NCBI GenBank assembly: GCA_031285345.1
Contig: JAITWI010000055.1
Location: 62,001 to 126,000 of the forward strand
Source of the DNA: Alistipes sp.
GTDB lineage: Bacteria > Bacteroidota > Bacteroidia > Bacteroidales > Rikenellaceae
Direction: 5' to 3'
DNA length: 64,000 nt
Shown: piece after piece, positions 36,968-45,397 of the stretch
Position numbering within the stretch: the first letter of the stretch is position 1
How the letters are laid out: the number at the start of each line of letters is the position of its first letter
Translations under genes and position numbers: made by a program
Notes under the pieces: model-generated
What the model was told of the DNA's origin: nothing
The model's input: only the letters and a program-made list of their open reading frames with translations
Databases searched by the model: none

Positions 36968-38703
36968 TGAAACCGCGCCACATACTGCTTGCTTTGGCGT
37001 TGCCTTCGGTGGCGACGGTTGCCGTCGCGCAGCAGGATGTCACGGCGCAGCAGAATGTTTCAGCATCACAAAACCCGATAGCGCTCGACTCGTTGGCGGT
37101 GGTATACTACACCGACGGGGTGAGGCTGGCGGCCGAGGAGCGGTACGGCGAGGCGCTGTCGCGGTTCGAAAAGGCTCTGGAGGTCGATCCCGACCACGCG
37201 CCGTCGATGTACGGGGCGGCGGGAGTGTTGGCGCGTCCCGGCGGCGATCTTGAAGAGGGCCTCGGATATTCGTCGCGCGCGGTGGAACTCGACCCCGCGA
37301 ACAGATGGTACAAACGGCAAAAGGGATTGCTGTTGAGGTTCGGCGGCCGTACCGACGAAGCCATCGCCCTGTATGAGGAGATGACTCGCGACGCCGAACG
37401 GTTCGACATCGAAAATTTCGGCGCGCTTGCGAGCCTCTACTACCAAAAAGGGCGCACTGACGACGCGCTGGCCGTGCTCGATTCCGCCGCTATGCACACA
37501 GGCAAAAACCCCGCCATATTGGAGGCTCGTCGCGGCATTCTCATGGACGCCGGCAGGTTCGACGAGGCGGTGGAGGAGACCGAAAAATATGTCGCCGCCA
37601 CCCCTTTCGACGAGATCAACCGCCTCGCGCTGGCCGAAATGTACGCGTACGGTAGGCGCGATTCGCTGGCGGTGGAGACGCTCAAAGAGGTGGTCGCCAT
37701 AAATCCGGACAATGCCGCCGCCCTCGATCGCTTAGCGGGACTCTACCGCGACAGAGGCGATACGCGGCTCTTTTTCTCGACCCTCAGGCAGCTGTTCCTG
37801 TTGGACGGCGTGACGCTCGAAGAGAAGATCGGCCGTTTCGAATCGCTGGCTCAAAACACCCCTCTCTATCGCCGCCACTTTCTCGAAATGGGCGACTTGG
37901 CGCTTGCGCTCGTGACGTGTCATCCGGGACGCGACGAGGTGTTGGAACTCTATTCCGGCCACCTGATGCGCACCGGCGACGTCGAGGGGGCTCTCGGACT
38001 GCTTAAAACGCGGCTCGACGGGGAGAGGCCTCCTCTGAGCGCCTTTATGCGGGTGATAGAGGTCGAAGCGTGGCTCCGGCGGCCCGATTCGGTGGTCGTG
38101 TACAGCGACCGTGCACTTGCGGCATACCCCGATCAGACGCAGGTATATCTGTTCCGCGCGAATGTCGAGCAATATCTGGGGCGGATGGAGGATGCTCGCA
38201 AAACCCTCGACAGGGCTCTGAAATCGGCCGACACAGACTCCCTCCGCAGCGAGATCCATGGCGCGGTCGGTTCGTTGTGGCACGAGGAGGGCGACGACCG
38301 AAAGGCGTTCAAGGCCTACGACAAGGCGTTGCGATACGACCCCGACAACGCGATGGTGCTCAACAACTACGCCTACTATTTGGCCGAGGCCGACAGGGAA
38401 CTCTCCCGCGCGCTGGGGATGGCTTTGCGGGCGGTGAATCTGCGCGAAAACGACGCGACTCTGCTCGACACCTACGCCTGGGTGCTGTACAAAACCGGCG
38501 ATTTCGCGGAGGCGAAAAAAATAATGCAGCGCGCCTTGCCGTTGGACGAGGATGGCGGGAGCGCCGAACTGCTGATTCACTACGGCGACATACTGTGGGC
38601 ATTGGGCGAGGATTTTATGGCTACGGTGTACTGGAAACGGGCGCGCGATGCAGGATACGAACCCGCCGCCGAGATAGAGGAGCGGCTTTCGAGAACGAAA
38701 TGA
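36967..38703 (+). CDS. Exported TPR-repeat protein
   Basis: 578 residues with a signal peptide (MKPRHILLALALPSVATVAVAQ), then tetratricopeptide repeats along nearly the whole length, e.g. YGEALSRFEKALEVDPDHA, LGYSSRAVELDPANR, TDEAIALYEEM, DRKAFKAYDKALRYDPDNAMVLNNYAYYLAE and FAEAKKIMQRAL. Predicted to be a periplasmic or outer-membrane-associated binding platform; no enzymatic motif. Its stop overlaps the start of the EnvC-like gene (ATGA), and the two proteins probably act together at the cell wall. The family is common in Bacteroidales upstream of a peptidase M23-like protein. Confidence 0.85.
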   Translation: MKPRHILLALALPSVATVAVAQQDVTAQQNVSASQNPIALDSLAVVYYTDGVRLAAEERYGEALSRFEKALEVDPDHAPSMYGAAGVLARPGGDLEEGLGYSSRAVELDPANRWYKRQKGLLLRFGGRTDEAIALYEEMTRDAERFDIENFGALASLYYQKGRTDDALAVLDSAAMHTGKNPAILEARRGILMDAGRFDEAVEETEKYVAATPFDEINRLALAEMYAYGRRDSLAVETLKEVVAINPDNAAALDRLAGLYRDRGDTRLFFSTLRQLFLLDGVTLEEKIGRFESLAQNTPLYRRHFLEMGDLALALVTCHPGRDEVLELYSGHLMRTGDVEGALGLLKTRLDGERPPLSAFMRVIEVEAWLRRPDSVVVYSDRALAAYPDQTQVYLFRANVEQYLGRMEDARKTLDRALKSADTDSLRSEIHGAVGSLWHEEGDDRKAFKAYDKALRYDPDNAMVLNNYAYYLAEADRELSRALGMALRAVNLRENDATLLDTYAWVLYKTGDFAEAKKIMQRALPLDEDGGSAELLIHYGDILWALGEDFMATVYWKRARDAGYEPAAEIEERLSRTK

Positions 38704-39893
38704 GATTACGAGGGGCGATATCGACAGGGATTTTGGTGATGGCGGGAGTCGTCGCAATGGTCTTCGTGGCCATGGCTCAGGGGGGCTCAGTGCGAGAACA
38801 GGAGGCCCGCCGACTCCGTGCCGAACAAAACCTCAGGGAGGTGAACGCGCTGCTCGGCGGCAACTACAAGGAGATGCAGGCTTCGGAGCAGGGGCTCAAA
38901 CTGATACGCAACCGCATGTCGGCCCAGCGCGACATTGTGCAGGGTCTGGCCGATCGGGTCGGCGGCATCGAAGGCGAGATAGCCGTCGTTACCCGGCAGG
39001 TGGACGAATTGAGCCGCAGACTCGACGCCCTGAAGGGCGAATACGCCGAATTTGTATATCGGCAGTGGAAAGACCGGCGCAAGAACACCGCCACGGCGTT
39101 CCTGCTGTCGGCAAAGGATTTCAACACCGCCACCAGAAGGCTCGCCTGGCTGCGTAGCTACAATCGCGCGAGGGTGAACATGGGAGCCGACATAGATTCG
39201 CTTTCCGCCGCGCTGAGGGTCGGACTCGACACCCTGGGGAGCCGCAGGGCCGAACTCGAAATAGTTAAATCGCTGCAGGACGAAGAACTGTCGCTGCTTT
39301 CGGGCGACGAGGCCGCCCACAGCGCCGCGCTACGTGAGCTCCAAAAAGATCGCGGTAAACTTGAGGCGCAGGCCAAAAGGGAGCGCGAAACCATCGCCGC
39401 CGCCCAAAGAGAGATCGACCGCATAATAGCGGCGCAGGTGGCCGCCAACAGAAACGCTCGTACCGGTGCCGACGCCGCTCTCTCGGGTCGATTCGAGGAC
39501 AACAAGGGGCACATGCCGTGGCCGGTGGGCGGAGCGGGGACGGTGATAGACCACTTCGGGCTGAACCGCATGGCCGACGGCGTGTCCAAGGAGTCGAGCG
39601 GGCTGTCGATCGCCGCCCCGCGCGGAGCTGAGGTGAGGGCGATATTCGAGGGCAAGGTGACGGGAGTCTACAACATAGGCCGGTTCGACAGATGCATCTC
39701 GGTGCGTTCGGGGAGCTACATAGTGGTGTACGGCAACATCGCGGCCACAAACCTCAAAACGGGCGACGCGGTGGCGACGGGTCAGACGATAGGCCGCCTG
39801 AACGACGGCGGCGACGCCACAGAACACTCGTTGTTGCTGCAGATTTGGCGAGAAACCACACCCTTGGATCCCGAGCAGTGGCTCCGAAAATAA
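38700..39893 (+). CDS. EnvC-like coiled-coil protein with a degenerate LytM (M23) domain
   Basis: 397-residue exported protein starting MRLRGAISTGILVMAG. The N-terminal helix or signal is followed by long coiled coils (~residues 25-270, rich in Arg/Glu/Leu heptads) and a C-terminal LytM fold (MPWPVGGAGTVIDHFG ... AAPRGAEVRAIFEGKVTGV ... GDAVATGQTIGRL). Active M23 peptidases need HxxxD and HxH zinc ligands. Here the corresponding segments read ESSGLSI and VVYGN, so the zinc site is lost. This is the layout of EnvC, a non-catalytic activator of amidases in cell division. The amidase partner is not in the window. Confidence 0.88.
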   Translation: MRLRGAISTGILVMAGVVAMVFVAMAQGGSVREQEARRLRAEQNLREVNALLGGNYKEMQASEQGLKLIRNRMSAQRDIVQGLADRVGGIEGEIAVVTRQVDELSRRLDALKGEYAEFVYRQWKDRRKNTATAFLLSAKDFNTATRRLAWLRSYNRARVNMGADIDSLSAALRVGLDTLGSRRAELEIVKSLQDEELSLLSGDEAAHSAALRELQKDRGKLEAQAKRERETIAAAQREIDRIIAAQVAANRNARTGADAALSGRFEDNKGHMPWPVGGAGTVIDHFGLNRMADGVSKESSGLSIAAPRGAEVRAIFEGKVTGVYNIGRFDRCISVRSGSYIVVYGNIAATNLKTGDAVATGQTIGRLNDGGDATEHSLLLQIWRETTPLDPEQWLRK

Positions 39894-39902
39894 CTTAAGA
39901 CC

Positions 39903-40328
39903 ATGGCGATAAAGTACTATAACGACGGAACGGATTACAGGTTGCAAGCCAAAGGAAGGACGGCGGCGTGGGTGCGTCGCGCGGTGGAGGCGGAGGGTCT
40001 GCGGCTCGGTCCGGTTAACTACATCTTCTGCTCGCCGGAAAAACATCTCGAAATCAACAGGCGGTTTTTGGGGCACGACTACGCCACCGACGTCATCACG
40101 TTCGACTACACGGCGAACGGCAGCGTGAGCGGCGACGTGTTTATAGACCCCGCCACCGTGAACGACAACGCCGCCGAACGCTGCATAGCCCCCGAGGTGG
40201 AGATGCGGCGGGTGATGATCCACGGCGTGTTGCACCTGTGCGGCTACGGCGACGGCACCCCAAAAGAGCAAAAAACCATGCGCGAAAGGGAAGACCTTTA
40301 CCTAAACAAATATTATGAGAGCATTTGA
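39903..40328 (+). CDS. ybeY: Endoribonuclease YbeY (16S rRNA maturation)
   Basis: Metal-dependent RNase for rRNA maturation and ribosome quality control. 141 residues. Core motifs: INRRFLGHDYATDVITFDY and the metal-binding HGVLHLCGYGDGTPKE. The third histidine of the usual HxxxHxxxxxH pattern is replaced by a GDGTP segment, which I recall as normal in Bacteroidota (KDKTP-type loop). Its 3' end overlaps the sufS start by 14 bases. Confidence 0.93.
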   Translation: MAIKYYNDGTDYRLQAKGRTAAWVRRAVEAEGLRLGPVNYIFCSPEKHLEINRRFLGHDYATDVITFDYTANGSVSGDVFIDPATVNDNAAERCIAPEVEMRRVMIHGVLHLCGYGDGTPKEQKTMREREDLYLNKYYESI

Positions 40329-41571
40329 TATAGAGAGTATCAGGAACGATTTCCCGATACTCGCCCGCAACGTCTACGGGCGGCCGCTGGTCTATCTTGA
40401 CAGCGGAGCCACGGCCCAAAAACCCAAATGCGTGTCGGAGGCGGTGCGCGGCATGTGCCTCGAAAACAACGCCAACATCCATCGTGGGGCGCATCGGTTG
40501 GCCTCGGAGAGCACCACCCGCTACGAGGAGGCGCGCGAAACGGTCAGGGCGTTCATAGGCGCGGAGTGCCCCCAGGAGATTATCTTCACCTCGGGCGCTA
40601 CGGCGGGGCTCAACGTGGCGGCCTCGTCGCTGTGTCGGCTGTTGGTGGGCGAAGGCGACAACATAGTCGTCAGCCAGATGGAGCACCACTCCAACATCGT
40701 GCCGTGGCAGATGGGGATGGAGAACGTCTCCACGGGACGCGGGTGGAGAGGCTCGAAGGGCAATATCCGCGTGCTGCCGTTCGACGACAGTGGCGCTATG
40801 GATATCGACGCGCTCGAAAAAGGACTCGTCGACGATCGGACGAAGGTGGTGGCGCTGACCCAATGTTCCAACGTGCTGGGTACCCGACCCGACATCGGCA
40901 GGGTGGTCGAAATCGCCCACCGGCACGGAGCCGTGGTGGTGGTGGACGGCTGCCAGGGGGCGGTGCACGGCGACACCAACGTGCGCGATCTGGACTGCGA
41001 CCTGTACGCGTTTTCGGGTCACAAACTCTACGGCCCCACCGGAGTGGGAGTGCTCTACGGCAAAAAAGAGCTGCTCGAAAAGATGCCGCCGCTGTTGGGG
41101 GGAGGCGACATGATAGCCACCGTCTCGTTCGGCGAAACATCATGGGCCGAGTTGCCGTTCAAGTTCGAAGCCGGTACCTCCAACTACATCGGCGCGGTGG
41201 GGATGGCCGAAGGGATCAAATATCTGTCCCAGTTCGACCGCGCGGATGTAGCGCGCCACGAACAGTCGCTGCTTGACGCCGCCACCGAGGCTCTGTCGAA
41301 GATCGACGGCCTGCGCATCTACGGCACCGCGCCGGGCAAAGCCTCGATAGTGTCGTTCACCGTCGAGGGCACCCACGCCTCCGACATAGGGGCGGTGTTG
41401 GACAAATTGGGCATAGCAGTCCGCACCGGCACCCACTGCGCCCAGCCGCTGCTGTCGCACTACGGCGTTCAGTCGGTGTGCCGGGCGTCGTTCGCGCTCT
41501 ACAACACCCTCGAAGAGGTGGACGCTCTGGCCGCGGGAGTCGAAAGGGCGGTGAAAATGTTGAGAAAATAG
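40315..41571 (+). CDS. sufS: SufS-type cysteine desulfurase
   Basis: PLP enzyme that takes sulfur from cysteine for Fe-S assembly. 418 residues. The PLP lysine is in FSGHKLYGPTGVG, the active-site cysteine in RTGTHCAQPLL, and other signatures are YLDSGATAQKP, NIHRGAHRLA and QCSNVLGT. It is group II (SufS) rather than IscS by these motifs. It is separated from sufBCD by ~6.5 kb on the opposite strand and embedded in the pheS...tmk operon, overlapping ybeY and 12 bases before tmk. No sufE or sufU is visible in the window. Confidence 0.96.
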   Translation: MRAFDIESIRNDFPILARNVYGRPLVYLDSGATAQKPKCVSEAVRGMCLENNANIHRGAHRLASESTTRYEEARETVRAFIGAECPQEIIFTSGATAGLNVAASSLCRLLVGEGDNIVVSQMEHHSNIVPWQMGMENVSTGRGWRGSKGNIRVLPFDDSGAMDIDALEKGLVDDRTKVVALTQCSNVLGTRPDIGRVVEIAHRHGAVVVVDGCQGAVHGDTNVRDLDCDLYAFSGHKLYGPTGVGVLYGKKELLEKMPPLLGGGDMIATVSFGETSWAELPFKFEAGTSNYIGAVGMAEGIKYLSQFDRADVARHEQSLLDAATEALSKIDGLRIYGTAPGKASIVSFTVEGTHASDIGAVLDKLGIAVRTGTHCAQPLLSHYGVQSVCRASFALYNTLEEVDALAAGVERAVKMLRK

Positions 41572-41583
41572 ACAAGGAAAGTT

Positions 41584-42264
41584 ATGCCGCTGATAGTTTT
41601 GGAGGGACTCGACGGAGCGGGCAAATCGACCCAGCTGAGGTTGTTGCGCGAACGTGCCGCCGCCGGGGGCCACGCGACCGAGTTCATGCACTTCCCGCGA
41701 ACCGACGCTCCGCTCTACGGAGAGACTATAGCCCGCTTCCTGAGGGGCGATTTCGGCGACGCGGCGGCGGTAGATCCCTACACCGTGGCGCTGCTTTTCG
41801 CGGGAGACAGAGCCCAGGTCGCCCCGACGCTCCGAAGGTGGCTCGCCGATGGTAGATACGTCTTTCTCGATCGCTACGTCTACTCCAACGTGGGGTTCCA
41901 GTGCGCTAAAGTGGCCGACGCGCAGGCTCGCGAAAGGCTGAAAAACTGGATTGTGGAGTTGGAGTTCGAAATTTACGCCATCCCGAGGCCCGACGTGTCG
42001 CTGTTTTTGGACGTGCCGTTCCGGTTCACCGAGCAACGCCTCTCTTCGCGCCGGGGCGGGGCCGATCGCGACTACTTGCAGGGGGCGGACGACGTGCACG
42101 AAACCTCGCTCGACCTTCAGCGTCGCGTTCGCGAGGTCTATCTGGCCGCCGCCGCCGAAGACCCCTCGCTCAGGGTGGTCGATTGCTCGGACGGAGAAGG
42201 GAATATGCTTGCGCCCGAGACGATATCGGCAAAGATATTATTCCTGTTGGAGGGCCTTTTATGA
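41584..42264 (+). CDS. tmk: Thymidylate kinase
   Basis: Phosphorylates dTMP to dTDP. 226 residues. P-loop EGLDGAGKST, the DR(Y) motif in FLDRYVYSNVGFQ, and a LID-like region SSRRGGADRDYLQGAD. Last gene of the pheS-TPR-EnvC-ybeY-sufS-tmk run; the next gene has its own promoter 20 bases downstream. Confidence 0.95.
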   Translation: MPLIVLEGLDGAGKSTQLRLLRERAAAGGHATEFMHFPRTDAPLYGETIARFLRGDFGDAAAVDPYTVALLFAGDRAQVAPTLRRWLADGRYVFLDRYVYSNVGFQCAKVADAQARERLKNWIVELEFEIYAIPRPDVSLFLDVPFRFTEQRLSSRRGGADRDYLQGADDVHETSLDLQRRVREVYLAAAAEDPSLRVVDCSDGEGNMLAPETISAKILFLLEGLL

Positions 42265-42282
42265 CGATTGGGCGCAGATTTT

Positions 42283-42312
42283 TTTGGTGATTCGATAATA
42301 GTGCTATATTTG
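42283..42312 (+). promoter_or_regulatory. Promoter of the six-gene exported-protein cluster
   Basis: TTTG (42283-42286) and TATATTTG (42305-42312), 18 bases apart, one of the best Bacteroidota promoter matches in the window. The leader to the ATG at 42349 would be about 32 nt. Confidence 0.75.
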
Positions 42313-42348
42313 CAACCACAGACAGCAATCTGATAAAAAAACCAAATT

Positions 42349-42867
42349 ATGAAGAAAATCGCAATTCTATTGACCCTCGCAGCCACGGTGGCGGTGGTTT
42401 TCGGAGCGCAGGGGCAAAGGCGCGCCCAACGCAGGGCCGACGAAGCCACCGCCGCCTGGAAGTATGAGATCGAGTACGCTCGCACCGGCGGCAACAACAT
42501 GCTTTTGGTGAAGGTGTGGAGCTACGCCGAAAAGCCGGAGATCGCCACCTCGCAGGCGACCAAAAACGCCGTCCACGGGGTGTTGTTCAAGGGCTACACC
42601 TCGTCCGGGGCGGGCACCATCTCTCAGCGGCCGCTGGTTCAGGAGCCCGACGCGGCGACCCGTCACCAGGCCTTTTTCGATGAGTTCTTCGGCGAAGGGG
42701 GCGACTACATGAAGTATGTGTCGGCCACGGTCGACGGCAGCACCAGCGTGGTGAAGGTCGGCAAGAAGGAGTACAAAGCCGGTGTGGTGGTGACGGTCAA
42801 CAAAGACCTGCTCCGAAGCGACCTCGAAGCGGCCGGTATAATCCGCGGTCTGGGATCCGGATTCTAA
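42349..42867 (+). CDS. Exported protein of unknown function (cluster gene 1)
   Basis: 172 residues with a signal peptide (MKKIAILLTLAATVAVVFGAQG) and no lipobox. It is a paralogue of the lipoprotein at 43874-44359; shared stretches include KNAVHGVLFKG vs KDAVHTVLFKG, FFDEFFGEGGDYMKYVS vs FFNEFFSDRGDYTKFVS, and GVVVTVNKDLLRSDLEAAGII vs GVVVRVLRSELEQYLIDEGIL. The pattern of a strand followed by an Ala-rich helix loosely recalls the LPP20/FlgT N-terminal fold; this is inference only. The stop codon TAA abuts a MITE-like element. Confidence 0.75.
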   Translation: MKKIAILLTLAATVAVVFGAQGQRRAQRRADEATAAWKYEIEYARTGGNNMLLVKVWSYAEKPEIATSQATKNAVHGVLFKGYTSSGAGTISQRPLVQEPDAATRHQAFFDEFFGEGGDYMKYVSATVDGSTSVVKVGKKEYKAGVVVTVNKDLLRSDLEAAGIIRGLGSGF

Positions 42868-43029
42868 GAAGTTGTTTAAAAATTTCCACTCTCGCTCTTT
42901 CCCGCTCTTTTTGCCCCGTTTTTTCACCCGAAACTCGTTACGTATTCCCGATATGCGCCTCGCTCCGGGCGAAAAAACGGAACAAAAATAGCTGCAAAAT
43001 AGCTTCGATAGAAAAATTCAAACAACTTC
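42868..43029. mobile_element. MITE-like 162-bp fold-back element flanked by TAA
   Basis: Terminal inverted repeats GAAGTTGTTT and AAACAACTTC, extending with mismatches (AAAAATTTC / GAAAAATTC). A second inverted pair lies inside: CCGTTTTTTCACCCG and CGGGCGAAAAAACGG. TAA flanks both ends (42865-42867, also the stop codon of the upstream gene, and 43030-43032), as a 3-bp target duplication would. No ORF for a transposase. It separates cluster genes 1 and 2. Confidence 0.7.
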
Positions 43030-43066
43030 TAAACGACATCTTAATAATCAAACGAATAATAACGCC

Positions 43067-43831
43067 ATGAAAAAACTTGTCATTATTTGCTTCGTGTGCC
43101 TCTTTCCGTTAGTGGCCTCGGCCCAGAAGAGGATGGTGGTCTACCTCAACAACGGCAACACCGTCAGGGGCGAGATCGTCGAAAAAAAGATTAACGGCGA
43201 CATAACCCTCGTTTCGGACGAGGGGCAGACGCTGGAGTACTCGCAGTTCGACTACTACAAACTCGAACAGGGTCGCGAACCGAAGTACAAAGAGCAGAGG
43301 CGCTACGTGTCGTTCGAGGATCGCACAGGACGCGCCTACTTCTTCGCCGCCGAACTGTCGGGTGCCGCGACGATCGAACAGGACCTCAAACCCGCCGTGC
43401 CCATTCAATTATCGGTGGTGAACGGCATCCGCCTGGGGCAATTCCTTCAGGTAGGCGTCGGGGTGGGGGTGCGTTACTACGCCTCCAACGGCAACGTGCG
43501 CTACTACGAAGAGATTGTCGGCGGAGATCAGGTTGTGCAGCACGAATACAGCCCTTGGGCGTTTCCGATATACGCCAGCCTTAGGGGCAACTTCATCTCG
43601 CACGACGGCCGCAACCTCGTTCCCTACTGGTCTTTGGACGCGGGCTACACTTTGGGCGACAAGCAGTTCTACGTATCGCCCACGCTGGGGGTGAGCATCG
43701 GCGGCTATCGCAACAACGTCCTGGTGGGGGTGTTCTACATGGGGCAGTTCATGAAGGAACCGTTCGGTACGTCGCTCAAAGAGAACTCCATGCTGGACGG
43801 CCTCGGTCTCAAAGTGGGATTTCAGTTCTAA
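43067..43831 (+). CDS. Outer-membrane beta-barrel protein (cluster gene 2)
   Basis: 254 residues, signal peptide MKKLVIICFVCLFPLVASAQ. Residues ~25-70 form a small beta domain (VVYLNNGNTVRGEIVEKKINGDITLVSDEGQ), of the type often seen before Bacteroidota barrels. From ~90 on, alternating strands with aromatic residues (YASLRGNFISHDGRNLVPYWSL; LGVSIGGYRNN) run to a C-terminal VGFQF, the terminal aromatic expected for BAM-dependent insertion. Predicted small outer-membrane barrel. It lies between the two paralogous genes 42349 and 43874. Confidence 0.75.
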   Translation: MKKLVIICFVCLFPLVASAQKRMVVYLNNGNTVRGEIVEKKINGDITLVSDEGQTLEYSQFDYYKLEQGREPKYKEQRRYVSFEDRTGRAYFFAAELSGAATIEQDLKPAVPIQLSVVNGIRLGQFLQVGVGVGVRYYASNGNVRYYEEIVGGDQVVQHEYSPWAFPIYASLRGNFISHDGRNLVPYWSLDAGYTLGDKQFYVSPTLGVSIGGYRNNVLVGVFYMGQFMKEPFGTSLKENSMLDGLGLKVGFQF

Positions 43832-43873
43832 GCGGTCGAAAGACTTTCAAACGACATTAAAAATTTTAGAAAA

Positions 43874-44359
43874 ATGAAAAGGATTTTACTTATCATGTCG
43901 GCCCTCGCGATGATCGCTACGGCCGGCTCGTGCGGCAAAAGGGCCAACGTGAGCATGGCCTACGACTATCCGGCCGAGGTGATCGGCGTGGAGCTCGACG
44001 GCTCGGTGACGATGCAGGTGTGGGGCACGGGGCGCAACCGTACCGACGCCATCGAACAGGCCCACAAGGACGCGGTGCACACCGTGCTGTTCAAGGGGGT
44101 GACTGCCGACGGAATGAGGGCGTCGCTCACCCGCGCGCTCGTGTTGGAGAACAACGCCGAGGTCAAATACCGGATGTTCTTCAACGAATTCTTCTCCGAC
44201 CGCGGCGACTACACCAAATTCGTGAGCAGGGAAGACACCCGCGGCGGCACCAACACCCGCCAGAGGACGGACAACCAGGTGCGCTACGGCGTGGTGGTGC
44301 GCGTGCTCCGTTCCGAATTAGAACAGTACCTGATAGACGAAGGTATCCTCAAACCGTAA
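43874..44359 (+). CDS. Lipoprotein of unknown function (cluster gene 3)
   Basis: 161 residues with a lipoprotein signal peptide ending TAGSCGK. Paralogue of cluster gene 1 across most of its length. The mature part is basic with a conserved-looking core WGTGRNRTDAIEQAHKDAVHTVLFKG. One member of the pair is acylated and the other is not, which suggests they work at different sides of, or positions in, one envelope complex. No known family assigned. Confidence 0.75.
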   Translation: MKRILLIMSALAMIATAGSCGKRANVSMAYDYPAEVIGVELDGSVTMQVWGTGRNRTDAIEQAHKDAVHTVLFKGVTADGMRASLTRALVLENNAEVKYRMFFNEFFSDRGDYTKFVSREDTRGGTNTRQRTDNQVRYGVVVRVLRSELEQYLIDEGILKP

Positions 44360-44365
44360 AAAAAC

Positions 44366-44419
44366 CGGCTCCGGAAAACGAAGACCCCAGCAAATAGGGA
44401 TCGCCGGGAACCGGAGCCG
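44366..44419. other. Stem-loop between cluster genes 3 and 4
   Basis: CGGCTCCGG and CCGGAGCCG form a perfect 9-bp stem around a ~36-base loop containing CCC...GGG, with A-rich flanks. There is no T-run on the plus strand, so it may be an mRNA processing or stability element rather than a terminator. Confidence 0.6.
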
Positions 44420-44436
44420 CAAAAAAGCATAAAAAA

Positions 44437-45384
44437 ATGAAGAAAACAACGCTATTCGCCCTCGCCCTGCTTGTCGCCGCTTCGGCTTTCGGGCAGGCCA
44501 AGAAACCCACCCTTATGGTCGTGCCGAGTGACAACTGGTGCTCGCAGAACGGCTACATGATGGAGTTCGACAATATGGGAAGCACCACCCGCATTCCCGA
44601 CTACACGCTCGCCATTCAGGACGATCCGGATCTCATCAACGTGGTATCCAAGATCAACATTCTGATGGCCGACCGCGGTTTTCCGCTCAAAGACCTCGAC
44701 GCCGAGACCAAAAACCTCGCCCGCAGCCGTGCCGAGGCGAGCATGATGACGAGCCGCTCCACCGGTGGCGAAGTGAGCGTCAGTCCCATCCAACAACTCC
44801 GCGATCAGGCGCGCGCCGACATCATTATGCAGATCACCTGGAAGGTGAACGTGACGGGCCCCAAGCGCTCTATCACCTACAACCTTCAGGGCCTCGACTC
44901 CTACACCAACAAACAGGTGGCGGGAGCTCAGGGCACGGGAGCGCAGTCGTTCTCGGCCGAGGTGCCGGTGCTGTTGGAAGAGGCGGTGATGGCGCACATG
45001 GATAACTTCAGCGACCAGCTGCAACGCCATTTCGACGACCTGCTGACCAACGGGCGCGAGATTTCGATCAGCCTAAGGATGTTCGACACGTCGGACGTCG
45101 ACTTCGAGACCTCGTACGGCGACGAGGAGCTGTTGGACATCATCGACAACTGGATGGAGGCCAACACCGTCGAGGGACGTTACAGCCTCTCCGACTCGTC
45201 GTACGACTACATGGACTTCGAGCAGGTGCGCATTCCGGTCTACAACGAACGCGGTCAGGCTATGGACGCCAACCGTTTCGCCCGCGAATTGCGTTCGTTC
45301 CTCAGCCGCGCGCCCTACAACATCCCGTGCCGGGTCGAAAACCAGGGACTGGGGCAGGCGATGATAATTTTAGGAGAAAAGTAA
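44437..45384 (+). CDS. Exported protein, CsgG/LpoB-like fold suspected (cluster gene 4)
   Basis: 315 residues, signal peptide MKKTTLFALALLVAASAFGQ. The mature part begins KKPTLMVVPSDNWC and continues with a DADIIIxI-like strand (RADIIMQITWKVNVTGPK) and YNLQGLDSYTNKQVAGAQGTG. That layout resembles the alpha/beta fold of CsgG, LpoB and related outer-membrane-associated proteins, and I recall such proteins in Bacteroidota as a DUF (possibly DUF6175), which I could not check. Predicted periplasmic. It begins after an intergenic stem-loop and is followed 13 bases later by gene 5. Confidence 0.7.
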   Translation: MKKTTLFALALLVAASAFGQAKKPTLMVVPSDNWCSQNGYMMEFDNMGSTTRIPDYTLAIQDDPDLINVVSKINILMADRGFPLKDLDAETKNLARSRAEASMMTSRSTGGEVSVSPIQQLRDQARADIIMQITWKVNVTGPKRSITYNLQGLDSYTNKQVAGAQGTGAQSFSAEVPVLLEEAVMAHMDNFSDQLQRHFDDLLTNGREISISLRMFDTSDVDFETSYGDEELLDIIDNWMEANTVEGRYSLSDSSYDYMDFEQVRIPVYNERGQAMDANRFARELRSFLSRAPYNIPCRVENQGLGQAMIILGEK

Positions 45385-45397
45385 ATCTTTCGAAAAA

